Notes: generated from the sequence alone by a model not told the origin. Positions 42,507 through 52,050 are shown, numbered from the stretch's first letter. The stretch is 64,000 nucleotides of DNA from Streptomyces sp. NBC_01723 (GCF_036246005.1 NZ_CP109171.1:6002001-6066000), one strand, 5' to 3'. Made by a program: numbers and translations.

Positions 42507-42564
42507 CCGTTATCCCGTTTACCACTTCGTTAGAGCAATCGCATTGGACACAGAGAGGTCCCGA

Positions 42565-43677
42565 ATGTCAGACAGCCGGCTTGGGGAAGCCGCCCATTTT
42601 GCCTTCGCGCGACACGAAACGTTCGCGCCCCGCTTCGGCTGGCTGCACAAGGCGTACATGCAGGTCAAACGCGACCAGGGTGCGTTTCTCGCGGACGACG
42701 CGCCGGTGTTGTTCGGCGTGGGCAAGAACATGGTCAACGCCATGCGCTACTGGTCGCGTGCGTTCAAGCTGACCCGCGAGCACTCGCCCGCGCAGCGCAC
42801 ACAGGCCAAGTTCTCCTATCCCACCTGGGAGGCCCGCTGGCTCCTCGACGAGGACGGAGCGGACCCGTATCTGGAGGAGAATGGCAGTCTGTGGCTGCTG
42901 CACTGGTGGCTGGTCTCTTCCCGCCCCGGGGCCAAGAGCCACGCGCCGGCCTGGTATACGGCCTTCCACCTGGCGCCGTTCTCCCGGTTTACGACCGCGG
43001 ACATGACGCAGGTGGTCACCCGGCATGTGAACTTCTCCTACGACAAGAGCCCGGAAGAGGCGTCGATCGTCCGGGACATCGACTGCATCACCAAGATGTA
43101 TGCGCGCAGCGCCCCGGAGAAGGCCGGCTCGCCGGGCAGCTACGAGGACCTGCTCGCCTGCCCCTTCCGTGACCTTGACCTGCTCACCTTCGTCGGGACG
43201 CGCGGCAAGCCCGAGTGGCAGTTCACCAGCGGGCACCGCACCTCGCTGCCCGCCCGGGTCCTGGCCTACGCCTGCCTGGACTACGCTGCCAAGTTCTCCC
43301 GCCAGGCCAACTCGATCTCCGTGGCCCGCCTCGCCAACGAGCCGGGCTCCCCTGGGCGCGCTTTCCGTGTTCGGGAGAACGAGATCGTCGTGGCGCTGCA
43401 GAAGATCGCCGCGGACCACCCGCAGCTCAACCTGACCGAGGCCGTGGGACAGCGCAGCCTCGCCTTCACGGCCGACCCTTTCGAGCTGGCCTGGGAAGTG
43501 CTGGACGAGCAGTACGACTTCGTCACCCGCCGTCCAGGCTTCCCCACCCGCGGGGAGTGGGCTGCCAAGTTTCCCGAGCTCGCCAAGGCCGAGCAGAAGG
43601 AACTCGCCACGAAGGCCACGGACGCCACCGAGGCGGCCGACACCACCGAGATGCTCTTTGCTGAGGAGACCGCGTGA
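42565..43677 (+). CDS. sspB: SspB, DUF4007 protein (DNA-nicking subunit of ssDNA phosphorothioation)
   Basis: A 370-residue DUF4007 protein. It shows the family opening FARHETFAPRFGWLHKAY, FGVGKNMVNAMRYWSRAF, GSLWLLHWWLVSS and FSRFTTADMTQVV. SspB homologues nick DNA to allow sulfur insertion on one strand. ATG 42565 follows GAGAGG. A short acidic tail (DTTEMLFAEETA) precedes a GTGA overlap with sspC. DUF4007 next to a cysteine desulfurase, a large P-loop ATPase and a PAPS-reductase-like enzyme is diagnostic for Ssp rather than Dnd. Confidence 0.88.
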   Translation: MSDSRLGEAAHFAFARHETFAPRFGWLHKAYMQVKRDQGAFLADDAPVLFGVGKNMVNAMRYWSRAFKLTREHSPAQRTQAKFSYPTWEARWLLDEDGADPYLEENGSLWLLHWWLVSSRPGAKSHAPAWYTAFHLAPFSRFTTADMTQVVTRHVNFSYDKSPEEASIVRDIDCITKMYARSAPEKAGSPGSYEDLLACPFRDLDLLTFVGTRGKPEWQFTSGHRTSLPARVLAYACLDYAAKFSRQANSISVARLANEPGSPGRAFRVRENEIVVALQKIAADHPQLNLTEAVGQRSLAFTADPFELAWEVLDEQYDFVTRRPGFPTRGEWAAKFPELAKAEQKELATKATDATEAADTTEMLFAEETA

Positions 43678-46600
43678 CCACCGCAACCCCCACGCGGACC
43701 CCGAGCAGCCCGGCGAGCTCCGCCCCGCAGTTCCCCGCCGGCATCGAACTTGTCGGCTCCCAGATGCGCTCGACCAACCTTGAGCGCGATGTCGAGGACG
43801 CCCTGCACGACCCCTACGTCGGCGCCCGGGCCGTCGATGTTCTGGAGCGCATCGCGAGCGCCCTGGCCGACCAACGCCGTACCCGCGCGTGGTCGTTCAC
43901 CGGCCCCTACGGCTCCGGCAAGTCCACTCTGTCCAACATCATCGACGCTCTGCTGGGCCGGGATGCCAAGCGGCGCAGCGAGGCCGAGCGCATCCTCGAA
44001 GAGGCCAGCCCCGCGCTCGCCCAACGCCTTGCCGCCGCACGCGACGCCATCGCACCCGAGGGATTTCTCGGCGGCGTGGCCACCGCGCGCCGCGAACCCG
44101 TCGTCGCCACGCTCTCCCGCGCCCTGCACACCGCGGCGGCGCGACGCTGGGGTAAGCGTGTCCCGAGGGCCATCGCCGCCGCCCTGCAGGCGTGCGCCGA
44201 CCCGGACCGCGCCGGGGCCAAGGAGATTCTCGGCGCCGTCACGGCTCTGACCGCAGACGGTCAGCAGCCTCTGCTCCTCGTCATCGACGAGTTCGGCAAG
44301 ACGCTGGAACACCTCGCCGGTCACAACGAGTTCGCTGACGCCCAGCACGACCTGTTCCTGCTGCAGGAACTCGCGGAGAAGGCGGCTGGCCCCAACGGGC
44401 TGCCCGTCTACCTGATGACCTTGCAGCACCTGTCGTTCATGGACTACGCCTCACGGTCCAGCGAACTCAAGACCCGGGAATGGGCCAAGATCCAGGGGCG
44501 TTTCGAAGACATCACCTTCGTCCCCCACCACGGCGACTCCCTGCACCTGCTGCGCCGCCGCCTCGACCGCTCGGCTGTCAACTCGGCGGGGCAGGCCCTG
44601 ATCGCCGCGTCGGCCGAGGCGTCCGCGGACATCTGGACACAGCACGGGCTCGGTGTTCTGGCCGAACTCGGCCCCGCCCACTTCGCGGACCTCTACCCGC
44701 TGCACCCGATCACGGCCCTGGCCGCGCCGATCCTTGCCGCTCAGATCGGCCAGCACGACCGCAGCCTGTCGGGCTTCCTCAACAGCGGCGAGCCCAACAC
44801 CGTCCACCACTCGCTGGCAAGGCACAGCAACCGGGAGGCGGAGCACGCCAGCACGGTGCGACTGCCGCAGCTGTGGGATTACTTCCTCAACTCCGGGCGC
44901 ACCACCCTGCTCGCCTCCGCCAACGCGAGCCGGTGGATCGAGGTCGACTCGCGTATCCGGGACGCCAACGGCCTCGCGGATGCCGACCAGGACGTGCTGA
45001 AGACTATCGGCGTCCTCAACCTGATCGACTCCGACGGGGCGCTCAGCGCCACCGCGCCGATGATTCACTTCGCGCTCCACGACCCCACCGACGTGGCCGA
45101 CCCCGACGCTTTCACGGCGCTCGAAGAGCGGCTCGCCGACCTCGTCAGCCGGGGCTTTGTGGTCCACCGCGAGTTCAGCGGTGAATACCGAGTCTGGCAG
45201 GGCACGGACGTCGACATCGACGGCCGGCTCAAGGAAATCATCAGCCGTTTCGATGATGCCTCGGTCATCAACCGGCTCGGCAGCCTCGTCCCGCAGGCAT
45301 TCGTGGCCGGCCGCCACAGCCAGGTCACCGGCATGATGCGTGTGTTCTACACCGCGGTCAGCGGCCCGGAGACCAAGTCCGTCGCCGCTCCGGACGAGCT
45401 GAAGGAGCCTGCCGACGGCCTCGTCGTCTTCCACCTCGGCACCGACGCTGACCGGCCCACTGTCCACTCGCCCCTGCCGGTACTCGTCGGCACCACCCCC
45501 AACCCCGACGTGGTACTCAGCACGGCCACCTACCTCGTCGCGCTGAAGGAACTCAGCACCGAGCAGGACATCGACCACGTCGCCCGGCGGGAAGTCATCG
45601 AGCGGCTCGTGCAGGCCGAGGCCGAGCTGCTGGAACTCCTGCAGGACGCCTTCTACCCACCGTCCTCCGAAGCGTCCTGGAGCCTGTGGCACACCGGAAT
45701 CGCCCCCGGCGAAGAACCCGCTGCATCCGGCCTGACGGCCCGCAGCCTGAGCGGCTTGGTGTCCCTCGCCTGCGAGTCGGTGTACCCGCACACCCCGCAC
45801 ATCCGCAACGAGATGCTCGGCCGCCACGTCCTGACTAGCCAGGCCGCCCAGGCCCGCGGCGTACTGCTGACGGCCATGCTCTCCGCCTCGGGCGAGGAGA
45901 ACCTCGGCCTCATCGGGTACAAGGCCGAACGGGCCATCTACAGCGGTGTCCTGGCCTACCTCGGCCTGCACCGCGAAAACGGGGTAGCCCAGGCCGAGAG
46001 CCAGCAAGAGAGCCTGCTCCCGTACGGCTTCTCCCCGCCCGGCGAGGGACACGAGCACGCCCAGCCCGCCTGGAACGCCCTCAACGAAGTACTGACCAGT
46101 GCCACCGAGCGGGTCAGCGTCGAAGAGATCATCCGTGTCCTGATGAGCCCACCGTTCGGACTCAAGGCCGGCGTGATCCCGGTCTTCCTGATCCCCGCCC
46201 TGGTCATCCGCCGCCACGACATCGCCCTGTTCGAAGAAGGCACCTACCTTCCCCGGCTGACCATCGACGTGGTCGAGCGACTCGTCAAGGGCCCGGCACG
46301 CTTCTCGGTGAAGTACACGCCAGCCGGAGGCGGCCAGCGCGGCAGCATCATCAAGAGGCTGATGGTCTCGCTCGGCGTCGAGGCACCGCGCTCCAAGGCC
46401 CTGCGCAACCCCGACCTCCTCTCCGTAGCCAGCGCCCTGATCGTGCGTGTGGCCGACCTGCACAAGTACGCCCGCACCACCAAGAACATCTCCGCCGACG
46501 CCCGCACCGTGCGCACTACGATCGCCAGTGCCCTGGATCCCGACGATCTGATCTTCCATGCGCTGCCGAAGGCGCTCGGTCTGCCCGAGATCCCGGCCCG

Positions 46601-47252
46601 CACCCGCGCCGACACGGAAGCGGCGAACACCTACGTCGAACGACTCACCGCGGCGGCCGACGAACTCGTGGCCATCGACAGCAAGCTGCGGGCCGAAGTA
46701 GTCAGTGTCCTCGCCCAGGAGTTCCGCCTGCCGGCCGAACTGCCGGAGCTGCGCGCACAACTCGCTGCCCGGCTTCGCGGCTTCGCCGGCGCGGTACTGA
46801 CTCCGGAACTGCGCGGCTTTGTCGACTTCGTCCTCAGCGACAGCCTTGAGGACGACGACTGGCTCGAGCCCATCGTCGTGCGCCTGACCAACTCGGCCCT
46901 CGGTGACTGGGACGACCACGAGGCCAAGGTCTTCCCGCAGAAGGCCCGGTCGATGGCTGCGGCCCTCGACCGGGTCGGGCACCTGCACCACGCCGGGAAC
47001 GACGTCCGAGGGCGGGAAGAGAAACTCGACGCGCAGTTGTTGACCTTGACTGACAGCGCCGGCGTGGAACAACGCACCCTGATCTACGTGCCGGAACAGG
47101 CCCGCACCGAGGCCAACAGCCTCGCGGCCGACGTCCTGAAGCAGGCCGAAAAGGCTCTCGGACCGGACGGAGCGAGGATCCTGCTCGCGGCCCTTGCCCA
47201 GCGCGTGACCGATGCCGCGACAGCGGCGAGTGAAAGGAAGGCACAGGGATGA
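43674..47252 (+). CDS. sspC: SspC, large P-loop ATPase of the Ssp phosphorothioation complex
   Basis: A 1192-residue ATPase. Walker A is FTGPYGSGKSTLSN (about 75-88) and Walker B is PLLLVIDEFGKTLEHL (about 199-214). The rest is a long helical protein without other recognisable domains. It is thought to power DNA handling for sulfur insertion. GTG 43674 overlaps the sspB stop; the 3' end overlaps sspD by four bases. Codon use is as G+C-biased as in core genes, so the operon is well adapted to a Streptomyces host. Confidence 0.85.
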   Translation: MTTATPTRTPSSPASSAPQFPAGIELVGSQMRSTNLERDVEDALHDPYVGARAVDVLERIASALADQRRTRAWSFTGPYGSGKSTLSNIIDALLGRDAKRRSEAERILEEASPALAQRLAAARDAIAPEGFLGGVATARREPVVATLSRALHTAAARRWGKRVPRAIAAALQACADPDRAGAKEILGAVTALTADGQQPLLLVIDEFGKTLEHLAGHNEFADAQHDLFLLQELAEKAAGPNGLPVYLMTLQHLSFMDYASRSSELKTREWAKIQGRFEDITFVPHHGDSLHLLRRRLDRSAVNSAGQALIAASAEASADIWTQHGLGVLAELGPAHFADLYPLHPITALAAPILAAQIGQHDRSLSGFLNSGEPNTVHHSLARHSNREAEHASTVRLPQLWDYFLNSGRTTLLASANASRWIEVDSRIRDANGLADADQDVLKTIGVLNLIDSDGALSATAPMIHFALHDPTDVADPDAFTALEERLADLVSRGFVVHREFSGEYRVWQGTDVDIDGRLKEIISRFDDASVINRLGSLVPQAFVAGRHSQVTGMMRVFYTAVSGPETKSVAAPDELKEPADGLVVFHLGTDADRPTVHSPLPVLVGTTPNPDVVLSTATYLVALKELSTEQDIDHVARREVIERLVQAEAELLELLQDAFYPPSSEASWSLWHTGIAPGEEPAASGLTARSLSGLVSLACESVYPHTPHIRNEMLGRHVLTSQAAQARGVLLTAMLSASGEENLGLIGYKAERAIYSGVLAYLGLHRENGVAQAESQQESLLPYGFSPPGEGHEHAQPAWNALNEVLTSATERVSVEEIIRVLMSPPFGLKAGVIPVFLIPALVIRRHDIALFEEGTYLPRLTIDVVERLVKGPARFSVKYTPAGGGQRGSIIKRLMVSLGVEAPRSKALRNPDLLSVASALIVRVADLHKYARTTKNISADARTVRTTIASALDPDDLIFHALPKALGLPEIPARTRADTEAANTYVERLTAAADELVAIDSKLRAEVVSVLAQEFRLPAELPELRAQLAARLRGFAGAVLTPELRGFVDFVLSDSLEDDDWLEPIVVRLTNSALGDWDDHEAKVFPQKARSMAAALDRVGHLHHAGNDVRGREEKLDAQLLTLTDSAGVEQRTLIYVPEQARTEANSLAADVLKQAEKALGPDGARILLAALAQRVTDAATAASERKAQG

Positions 47253-48082
47253 CCGACGGAGCCGACACCCAGAAGGTCCGGCACGTTCTCGGAATCTCCG
47301 GCGGAAAGGACTCCTCAGCGCTCGCCGTCTACATGCGCAACCGAGTCCCGGAGATGGAGTACTTCTTCTGCGACACCGGCGCCGAACTCCCGGAAACCTA
47401 CGAGTACCTCAACCGGCTTGAGGCCGCCCTCGGCAAGTCCATCGTGCGACTGAACGCCGACCGCGACTTCGACCACTGGATGGAGGTCTACCAGGGCACC
47501 CTGCCCAGCCCCCAGATGCGCTGGTGCACCAAGAACCTCAAGATCAAGCCCCTGGAAGACTGGGTCGGCGACGACAAGGTCATCTCCTACGTCGCCATCC
47601 GGGCCGACGAGAACCGCATCGGCTACGTCAGCACCAAGCCGAACATCGATGCCGTCTTTCCCTTCCGAGAGGAAGGCATCGACAAGGAAGGCGTCATGCG
47701 CATCCTCGACGAGGCAGGCATCGGCCTGCCCGGCTACTACGAGTGGCGCACTCGCTCGGGATGCTACTTCTGCTTCTTCCAGCGCAAGCACGAGTGGGTC
47801 GGCCTCAAGGAACGCCACCCCGACCTGTACGCCAAGGCCGTGGAGTACGAGGACAAGGTCCGGTACCGACACACCGCCATGAAGGGCCGCAACTACACCT
47901 GGTCGCAAGGCGAGTCGCTCCCGGAGCTCATAGAGCGCAAGGACGAGATCGAGGCCAAGCACCAGGCGGCCCTTGAGCGCGCGGCCAAGCGCATCAAGCC
48001 CAACCGCCCCCTGCTGGAAGTTCTCTCCGACGCTCTCGACTCCGACGATGACGAGGCCGGCTGCTCCGTCTGCCACCTCTGA
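47249..48082 (+). CDS. sspD: SspD, PAPS-reductase-like ATP pyrophosphatase
   Basis: A 277-residue enzyme equivalent to DndC. The PP-loop is LGISGGKDSSALAV (S17-S23), followed by FFCDTGAELPETYEYL, the substrate-binding MRWCTKNLKIKPLEDW, and Cys pairs in RSGCYFCFFQRKHEW and AGCSVCHL that can hold an Fe-S cluster. It activates the DNA backbone phosphate using ATP. ATG 47249 overlaps the sspC stop (ATGA). It is the last gene of the operon and is followed by a strong terminator. Confidence 0.9.
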   Translation: MTDGADTQKVRHVLGISGGKDSSALAVYMRNRVPEMEYFFCDTGAELPETYEYLNRLEAALGKSIVRLNADRDFDHWMEVYQGTLPSPQMRWCTKNLKIKPLEDWVGDDKVISYVAIRADENRIGYVSTKPNIDAVFPFREEGIDKEGVMRILDEAGIGLPGYYEWRTRSGCYFCFFQRKHEWVGLKERHPDLYAKAVEYEDKVRYRHTAMKGRNYTWSQGESLPELIERKDEIEAKHQAALERAAKRIKPNRPLLEVLSDALDSDDDEAGCSVCHL

Positions 48083-48097
48083 CGCGAAACCACACAC

Positions 48098-48132
48098 ACA
48101 GCGGCCCCAGCAGCACGAGCTGGGGCCGCTGT
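48098..48132 (+). terminator. Terminator of the sspABCD operon
   Basis: A perfect 14-bp stem (48098-48111 with 48119-48132) and 7-nt loop, 15 bases after the sspD stop and followed by TGCTTTCC. Confidence 0.9.
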
Positions 48133-48706
48133 TGCTTTCCTGACTTCCGATCGAGCTCGTCTCGCTTGCGGTTGTGGCCTTGCCCAGACTCTGTCTCAGA
48201 CCTCGTGAAGGAGCGCAGCGCACTTGCCCACGACAAGTCGAGGTACTTCGCGATGGCGTGACGCAACGTCACATGTGGGGCATGATGGGCGCATGCCGCT
48301 CCTGCTACCTCTGTCGACCACTCATATGCCACCATGAGGACGGCTCACCCACAGGCGTGGAACGGTGACGGAGAGAAACCGAGCATATGGAAACTCGCGG
48401 GTCTTTGATGCGGCACGGATGTCAGCTTCTCGGTTCCTCAGTGAGTCCAGTCAGGGGGCTCCATATTTCTTTGTATCAGTGCCCAGGCAGCTGGAGCTGC
48501 CCGAGATCAGGTGACTTCTCAGTTGCGTCGCGCACGTCCTTGATCAGCGTGCCGAGTTCGAGGGCTCAATCTGTTTTCTCTGTACTGTCATCGCGCTTCG
48601 CGAATCAATTACATGATCGTTGAGTCGAAATGCAGGTTGGCAGGTACCTCCCCAGGTGATGCCGCATCTGATCTGAACGAACCTGCTGAACAAAGAGGGG
48701 CTACGC
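48133..48706. promoter_or_regulatory. Intergenic region between sspD and sspE
   Basis: 574 nt without a supported gene. It is visibly less G+C-rich than its neighbours, above all 48410-48640, and must include the sspE promoter, since the sspD terminator separates the operons. Several short open frames lack ribosome binding sites. No RNA structure was recognised. Confidence 0.4.
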
Positions 48707-51169
48707 ATGCCAACGCAGGCCAAGGAAATATTCGAGGCGCAGAGCAAGAGTGTTCGCGAGCTGCTTTCTGACAACGGCCTGGGCCTTTACCTGCCGCCCT
48801 ACCAGCGTCCGTACGGCTGGGGCAAGGACAAGGTCGAGAAATTGCTCGACGACACACTGCATGGCCTCAAGAATCTCAGTAAGGCGCCGGACAGCTTCAC
48901 CTTCTTGGGGACCGTCATCACCATCCATGATGTCAACCATGTCACTGTGAAGCCCATCGTCAAGTCCGAGGTCCCGGCCAAGGTTCTTACCGTGATCGAT
49001 GGGCAACAGCGTTTGTCGAGCCTTCTAATCCTGCTGGTCGGCCTGCACAACCTCATTCGTCAGCGTGCATGGAAGGTCTTCAAGGGCAAGACGCCGGATC
49101 CGACCGACAGTGCTCGGACTCACCTTTACTCGGAAACGAGCGACATGCTGCAGATGCTCGCGGCAGCGTTCTACGAGCGAAAAAACTACGGAATCAAGCC
49201 GCCGATCTACCCGCGCCTCATCCGAGCCTTCGTGGATCAGTGGGCCAGGGACGAGAAGCTCAAGAAGTATGAGTCGCCGATCGCCAACCTTATCTACCAG
49301 TACTCATTGCTAGCCGATAGTGAGCCGGCAACTTCTAGGCCGACCGACTTCAGGCCGACGGCGCGACAGAACGCGGGTGAAGGCGAAGGCGATCTCATCA
49401 AGAGGTACAACGAGATCCGTATGGGGTTGACCAAGCTGTCGCAGCGAAAATCCATCGAGGAGCTGGAGGATCTGCCGCCTCTAGCAACCCTTGCTACCAA
49501 CATCGAGTTCCAGCGTGCGCTCTTCAACCACGAACTCGACCCCGAGCTCTGCGCCTGGCTGGGGGAGTTGCAAGACGAGCCCGCAGCTGAGCTGATGCGA
49601 CTCGTCATGTTTGCCGCCTATGGCTTGAACCGTATTGCTCTGACGGTCGTGCAAGGCAAGGACGAGGACTACGCCTTCACGATCTTCGAGTCGTTGAATA
49701 CCACGGGCGAGCCTCTGACTGCCTTCGAGACCTTCCTCCCTCGGGTGGTGATGGCAGAGAAGATTCAGGACTACCAGGACTCGGACGCACACGCGTACAT
49801 GAAGGCGGTTCAGGGCTACCTGGACCGCTTCGACGTCGGAGACAAGCTTCAGAACGCAACTCGAGACCTGCTGGTCGCTTTCGCGTTGGCAGAGACTGGG
49901 GAGAAGCTCTCCAAGCGCCTCCCGGATCAGCGGGTCTACATGCGCGATACCTTTGAGCGCCACAAGGACTCGGCCGGTGATCGAAGCGCGTACTTGCGCC
50001 ACCTATGCGACACTGCGGCCTTTGTCGGGAATGCCTGGGAGCCCGCGAATAACTCTTCTCGCGCGCTACCCGGGCTAGAAGCGACCGCCATGACGGACAC
50101 CGTGAAGTTGTGTCTATCCTTTCTCAATTCGCTCAACCACACCATTGCCATCGCGCCGCTCGTGCGCTTTTACTCCGAGGCTGTCCACGCGGACGAAGGG
50201 GAAGCGAGGGAAAAGCGCATCGCCGAGTTCGAGAAGGCGATCAAGGCAATCACTGCCTTCACGGTCTTCTGGCGAGCAACCCGCCGCGGCACGGGCAACA
50301 TCGACAGCCAGTACCGTGCGGTCATGGCTGGGGTGGACTCGCTCACGGGCATGGGACCGCTCGCTCGCCAGTGGGCAGTGCCCAGTGCATCGAAGGCTGA
50401 TCCGATCGTCGACGCCGAGGCGCTGAAGAAGGAACTTGCGGCGCGCTTGTCGCACTCTAAGCACGGCGCCATCCCAAACTTGCCCTCGTTCCTGGCAGAT
50501 GCTTCCGCGCTGCCGCTCTACAAAATTGCCCGTCCGCTGACGCGTTTCCTTCTTCTGGCTGCGTATCACGACACAATTGAAGATCCGGAGAATCCGGGGC
50601 TGATCATCCAAGGCAAGGCGGGGGTCGCGTCATGCTTCACCGCAGACGGTTGGGATGACGAGAAGCACCTCACGATCGAACACATCGCACCACAGCAGGC
50701 CACGAGTGGGTGGGATGAGGAGTTCTACAGCGAGAAGGAGACCGTCCACAAGCTGGGCAATCTGGTCCTGGCACCGGGCGCTGCCAACACGTCCCTCAGC
50801 TCGCGGCCTTGGACCGAGAAGAAGGTCCTGTACGCGGCACTCGGTGCCTCGACGGCCGACGATGCCAAGACCATCCTCAACAGTTCTGGCTTCACGTTCG
50901 CGCAGACGACTGAAGATCTAGCGTCCCTGTCGCGCTACCTCCCGCACCTGCGGGCACTGGGTCAGCGTGAGGACGAGTGGAATCCGACGTTCATGGATCA
51001 GCGTGCTGACGTCCTCCTGCGTCTGGCCTACACGCGACTCAAGGGCTGGCTCGGTCTGGAGCTGTCTGACTCCAGCAGTGATCAGGTGGTCCAGGTCGAG
51101 GATGTGGAGATCGAGAGCGATGAGCTCGACGAGAGTGAGGATGCCGCGGGAGCGGTTGGAACGGCGTAA
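48707..51169 (+). CDS. sspE: SspE, phosphorothioate-sensing DUF262/HNH nuclease
   Basis: An 820-residue protein. The N-terminal DUF262 (GmrSD-N-like ParB-fold) NTPase has LPPYQRPYGWGKDKVEKLL (about 29-47), VLTVIDGQQRLSSLLIL with DGQQR at 98-102, and FTIFESLNTTGEPLTAFE. The C-terminal DUF1524-type HNH domain has LTIEHIAPQQ (His659) and VHKLGNLVLAPGAAN. SspE binds phosphorothioated self DNA, which stimulates its NTPase, and nicks phage DNA. ATG 48707 has GAGGGG upstream. Codon use is less G+C-biased than in sspABCD (many GAA, AAA, ATT codons), which suggests a separate, later acquisition. Confidence 0.87.
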   Translation: MPTQAKEIFEAQSKSVRELLSDNGLGLYLPPYQRPYGWGKDKVEKLLDDTLHGLKNLSKAPDSFTFLGTVITIHDVNHVTVKPIVKSEVPAKVLTVIDGQQRLSSLLILLVGLHNLIRQRAWKVFKGKTPDPTDSARTHLYSETSDMLQMLAAAFYERKNYGIKPPIYPRLIRAFVDQWARDEKLKKYESPIANLIYQYSLLADSEPATSRPTDFRPTARQNAGEGEGDLIKRYNEIRMGLTKLSQRKSIEELEDLPPLATLATNIEFQRALFNHELDPELCAWLGELQDEPAAELMRLVMFAAYGLNRIALTVVQGKDEDYAFTIFESLNTTGEPLTAFETFLPRVVMAEKIQDYQDSDAHAYMKAVQGYLDRFDVGDKLQNATRDLLVAFALAETGEKLSKRLPDQRVYMRDTFERHKDSAGDRSAYLRHLCDTAAFVGNAWEPANNSSRALPGLEATAMTDTVKLCLSFLNSLNHTIAIAPLVRFYSEAVHADEGEAREKRIAEFEKAIKAITAFTVFWRATRRGTGNIDSQYRAVMAGVDSLTGMGPLARQWAVPSASKADPIVDAEALKKELAARLSHSKHGAIPNLPSFLADASALPLYKIARPLTRFLLLAAYHDTIEDPENPGLIIQGKAGVASCFTADGWDDEKHLTIEHIAPQQATSGWDEEFYSEKETVHKLGNLVLAPGAANTSLSSRPWTEKKVLYAALGASTADDAKTILNSSGFTFAQTTEDLASLSRYLPHLRALGQREDEWNPTFMDQRADVLLRLAYTRLKGWLGLELSDSSSDQVVQVEDVEIESDELDESEDAAGAVGTA

Positions 51170-51194
51170 CGCCACGGGCCGGTTGGAACGGCGT
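51153..51194. repeat. 15-bp direct repeat at the sspE 3' end
   Basis: CGGTTGGAACGGCGT occurs at 51153-51167, inside the last codons and stop of sspE, and again at 51180-51194 at the edge of the IS remnant. This is compatible with a duplication made when the mobile element inserted or was deleted. Confidence 0.7.
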
Positions 51195-51420
51195 TGCGGC
51201 CCGGATGCGCTCGAGCATCCACCGGTAGATATCCAGGCCAGCACCGTGCAGGGGTCTGCGTCGAGCGATGGCTGGAACGATGCCTCGGGCACGAACCTGG
51301 TCGCGGTAGACGTCGTGGTTGTAGCCGCTGTCGGCGAACAGCGATTCGTCTGCGACGGGGACGTCCAACCTGTCCGTGGGCCGGCGGGACGCCCTGACGC
51401 CGTAGCTCGGGTTCGAGCAG
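51186..51420 (-). mobile_element. Remnant of an IS5-family-like transposase gene
   Basis: The minus strand encodes LFADSGYNHDVYRDQVRARG, then IVPAIARR and DIYRWMLERI. This matches the D-x-G-Y-D-x-x-x-x-R...G-I-x-P-x-I-A-R-R...R-W-x-V-E-R region of IS5-type DDE transposases, including the final E. Neither the N-terminal part nor a proper C-terminus is present, so it is a dead fragment. Confidence 0.6.
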
Positions 51421-51459
51421 TAGAGGTCTCCGCCGCGTATATAGCTGCGGCGTAAGCCA

Positions 51460-51496
51460 TGGTCCGCAGTTCAGCGTGTGTTTGAGCTGCGGACCA
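51460..51496. repeat. 10-bp inverted repeat flanking the IS remnant
   Basis: TGGTCCGCAG (51460-51469) pairs with CTGCGGACCA (51487-51496) around a 17-nt loop. It could be a terminator or a leftover of an IS end. Confidence 0.5.
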
Positions 51497-51543
51497 GAGT
51501 CGTCATACCGTCTACCCAAGTTGCTTGCTGGCGTCAGCTCGCC

Positions 51544-51841
51544 TCAGCCTTCCACCTGCGGGGTGTGCCATCCGTTGACGTACCACTTGTCGGCGGCAAG
51601 GCCCCGATACAGAGCGCTTCCCATGGTGTTGGAATCGCCCGCCCTCTGTTTTGTTGTAGAGCCAGTGGGATACGTCCCTAACGGGAGTGGTCTTGAGGTC
51701 GTGGTTCGTGGCCGCGATGTGTGTGGCGTCCAACTGGCAATAGCGGTAGTCGAGATCGAAAACCCTCAAATGGGTGCGCAGCCGTCCGGTGAGAGTCGCG
51801 CTCCAGCCGGGGTGAGGTTCGACGAAGAACTCCACGGACAT
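51544..51841 (-). pseudogene. Frameshifted small hypothetical gene
   Basis: ATG 51841 behind AGGAAG begins MSVEFFVEPHPGWSATL and continues through CQLDATHIAATNHDLKT to SHWLYNKTE. The frame is then lost at the G-run around 51642-51650. One base fewer would restore ...TEAGDSNTMGS...KWYVNGWHTPQVEG and a stop at 51544. The restored product is about 98 residues, of unknown function. Either a real +1 mutation or an assembly error in a homopolymer. Confidence 0.6.
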
Positions 51842-51985
51842 CGGCTGTCTTCCTTGGGTTCTCGGACTCTGGCGCGCAGCCAAGGGGGGAGCTGTCGGAG
51901 GCGCGCGCTGGACCTCAGCTCGGAGCCTGGCATGCCGATTCCCTCGACGGTGAGGCGTTTGACTGCTGAGGCAGGGCGAGGTCCC

Positions 51986-52037
51986 GCTCAGAGTGATAGA
52001 GCAGGCGCTTAGAAGGCACTTGCTCTATCCGCTGAGC
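51986..52037. repeat. Inverted duplication of a tRNA D-arm
   Basis: GCTCAGAGTGATAGAGC (51986-52002) on the plus strand mirrors GCTCAGCGGATAGAGC of the tRNA-Arg fragment on the minus strand (52037-52022). Two D-arm-like sequences therefore face each other across the anticodon region, forming an imperfect palindrome. Confidence 0.5.
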
Positions 52038-52046
52038 TACGGGGGC
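52005..52046 (-). tRNA. 5' half of a tRNA-Arg (anticodon TCT), pseudo-tRNA / attachment-site remnant
   Basis: Reading the minus strand from 52046: acceptor GCCCCCG, D-arm GCTC...GAGC, and anticodon loop CTTCTAA (anticodon TCT) closed by GTGC/GCGC. The sequence then stops resembling a tRNA: no variable loop, T-arm or acceptor 3' strand follows. About 42 nt of 76 remain. tRNA genes are favoured integration sites for actinomycete elements, so this probably marks a recombination boundary between the phosphorothioate island and the element to the right. Confidence 0.65.
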
Positions 52047-52050
52047 TGAC

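Noticed and set aside
44451..47072. An 873-codon minus-strand frame opposite sspC
   Set aside because: Shadow of a well-supported gene with Walker motifs; amino-acid composition is typical of antisense translation.
41355..48082. Interpretation as a Dnd (DndABCDE) locus
   Set aside because: No DndB, DndD (SMC-like) or DndE gene; a DUF4007 protein and SspC-type ATPase are present instead.
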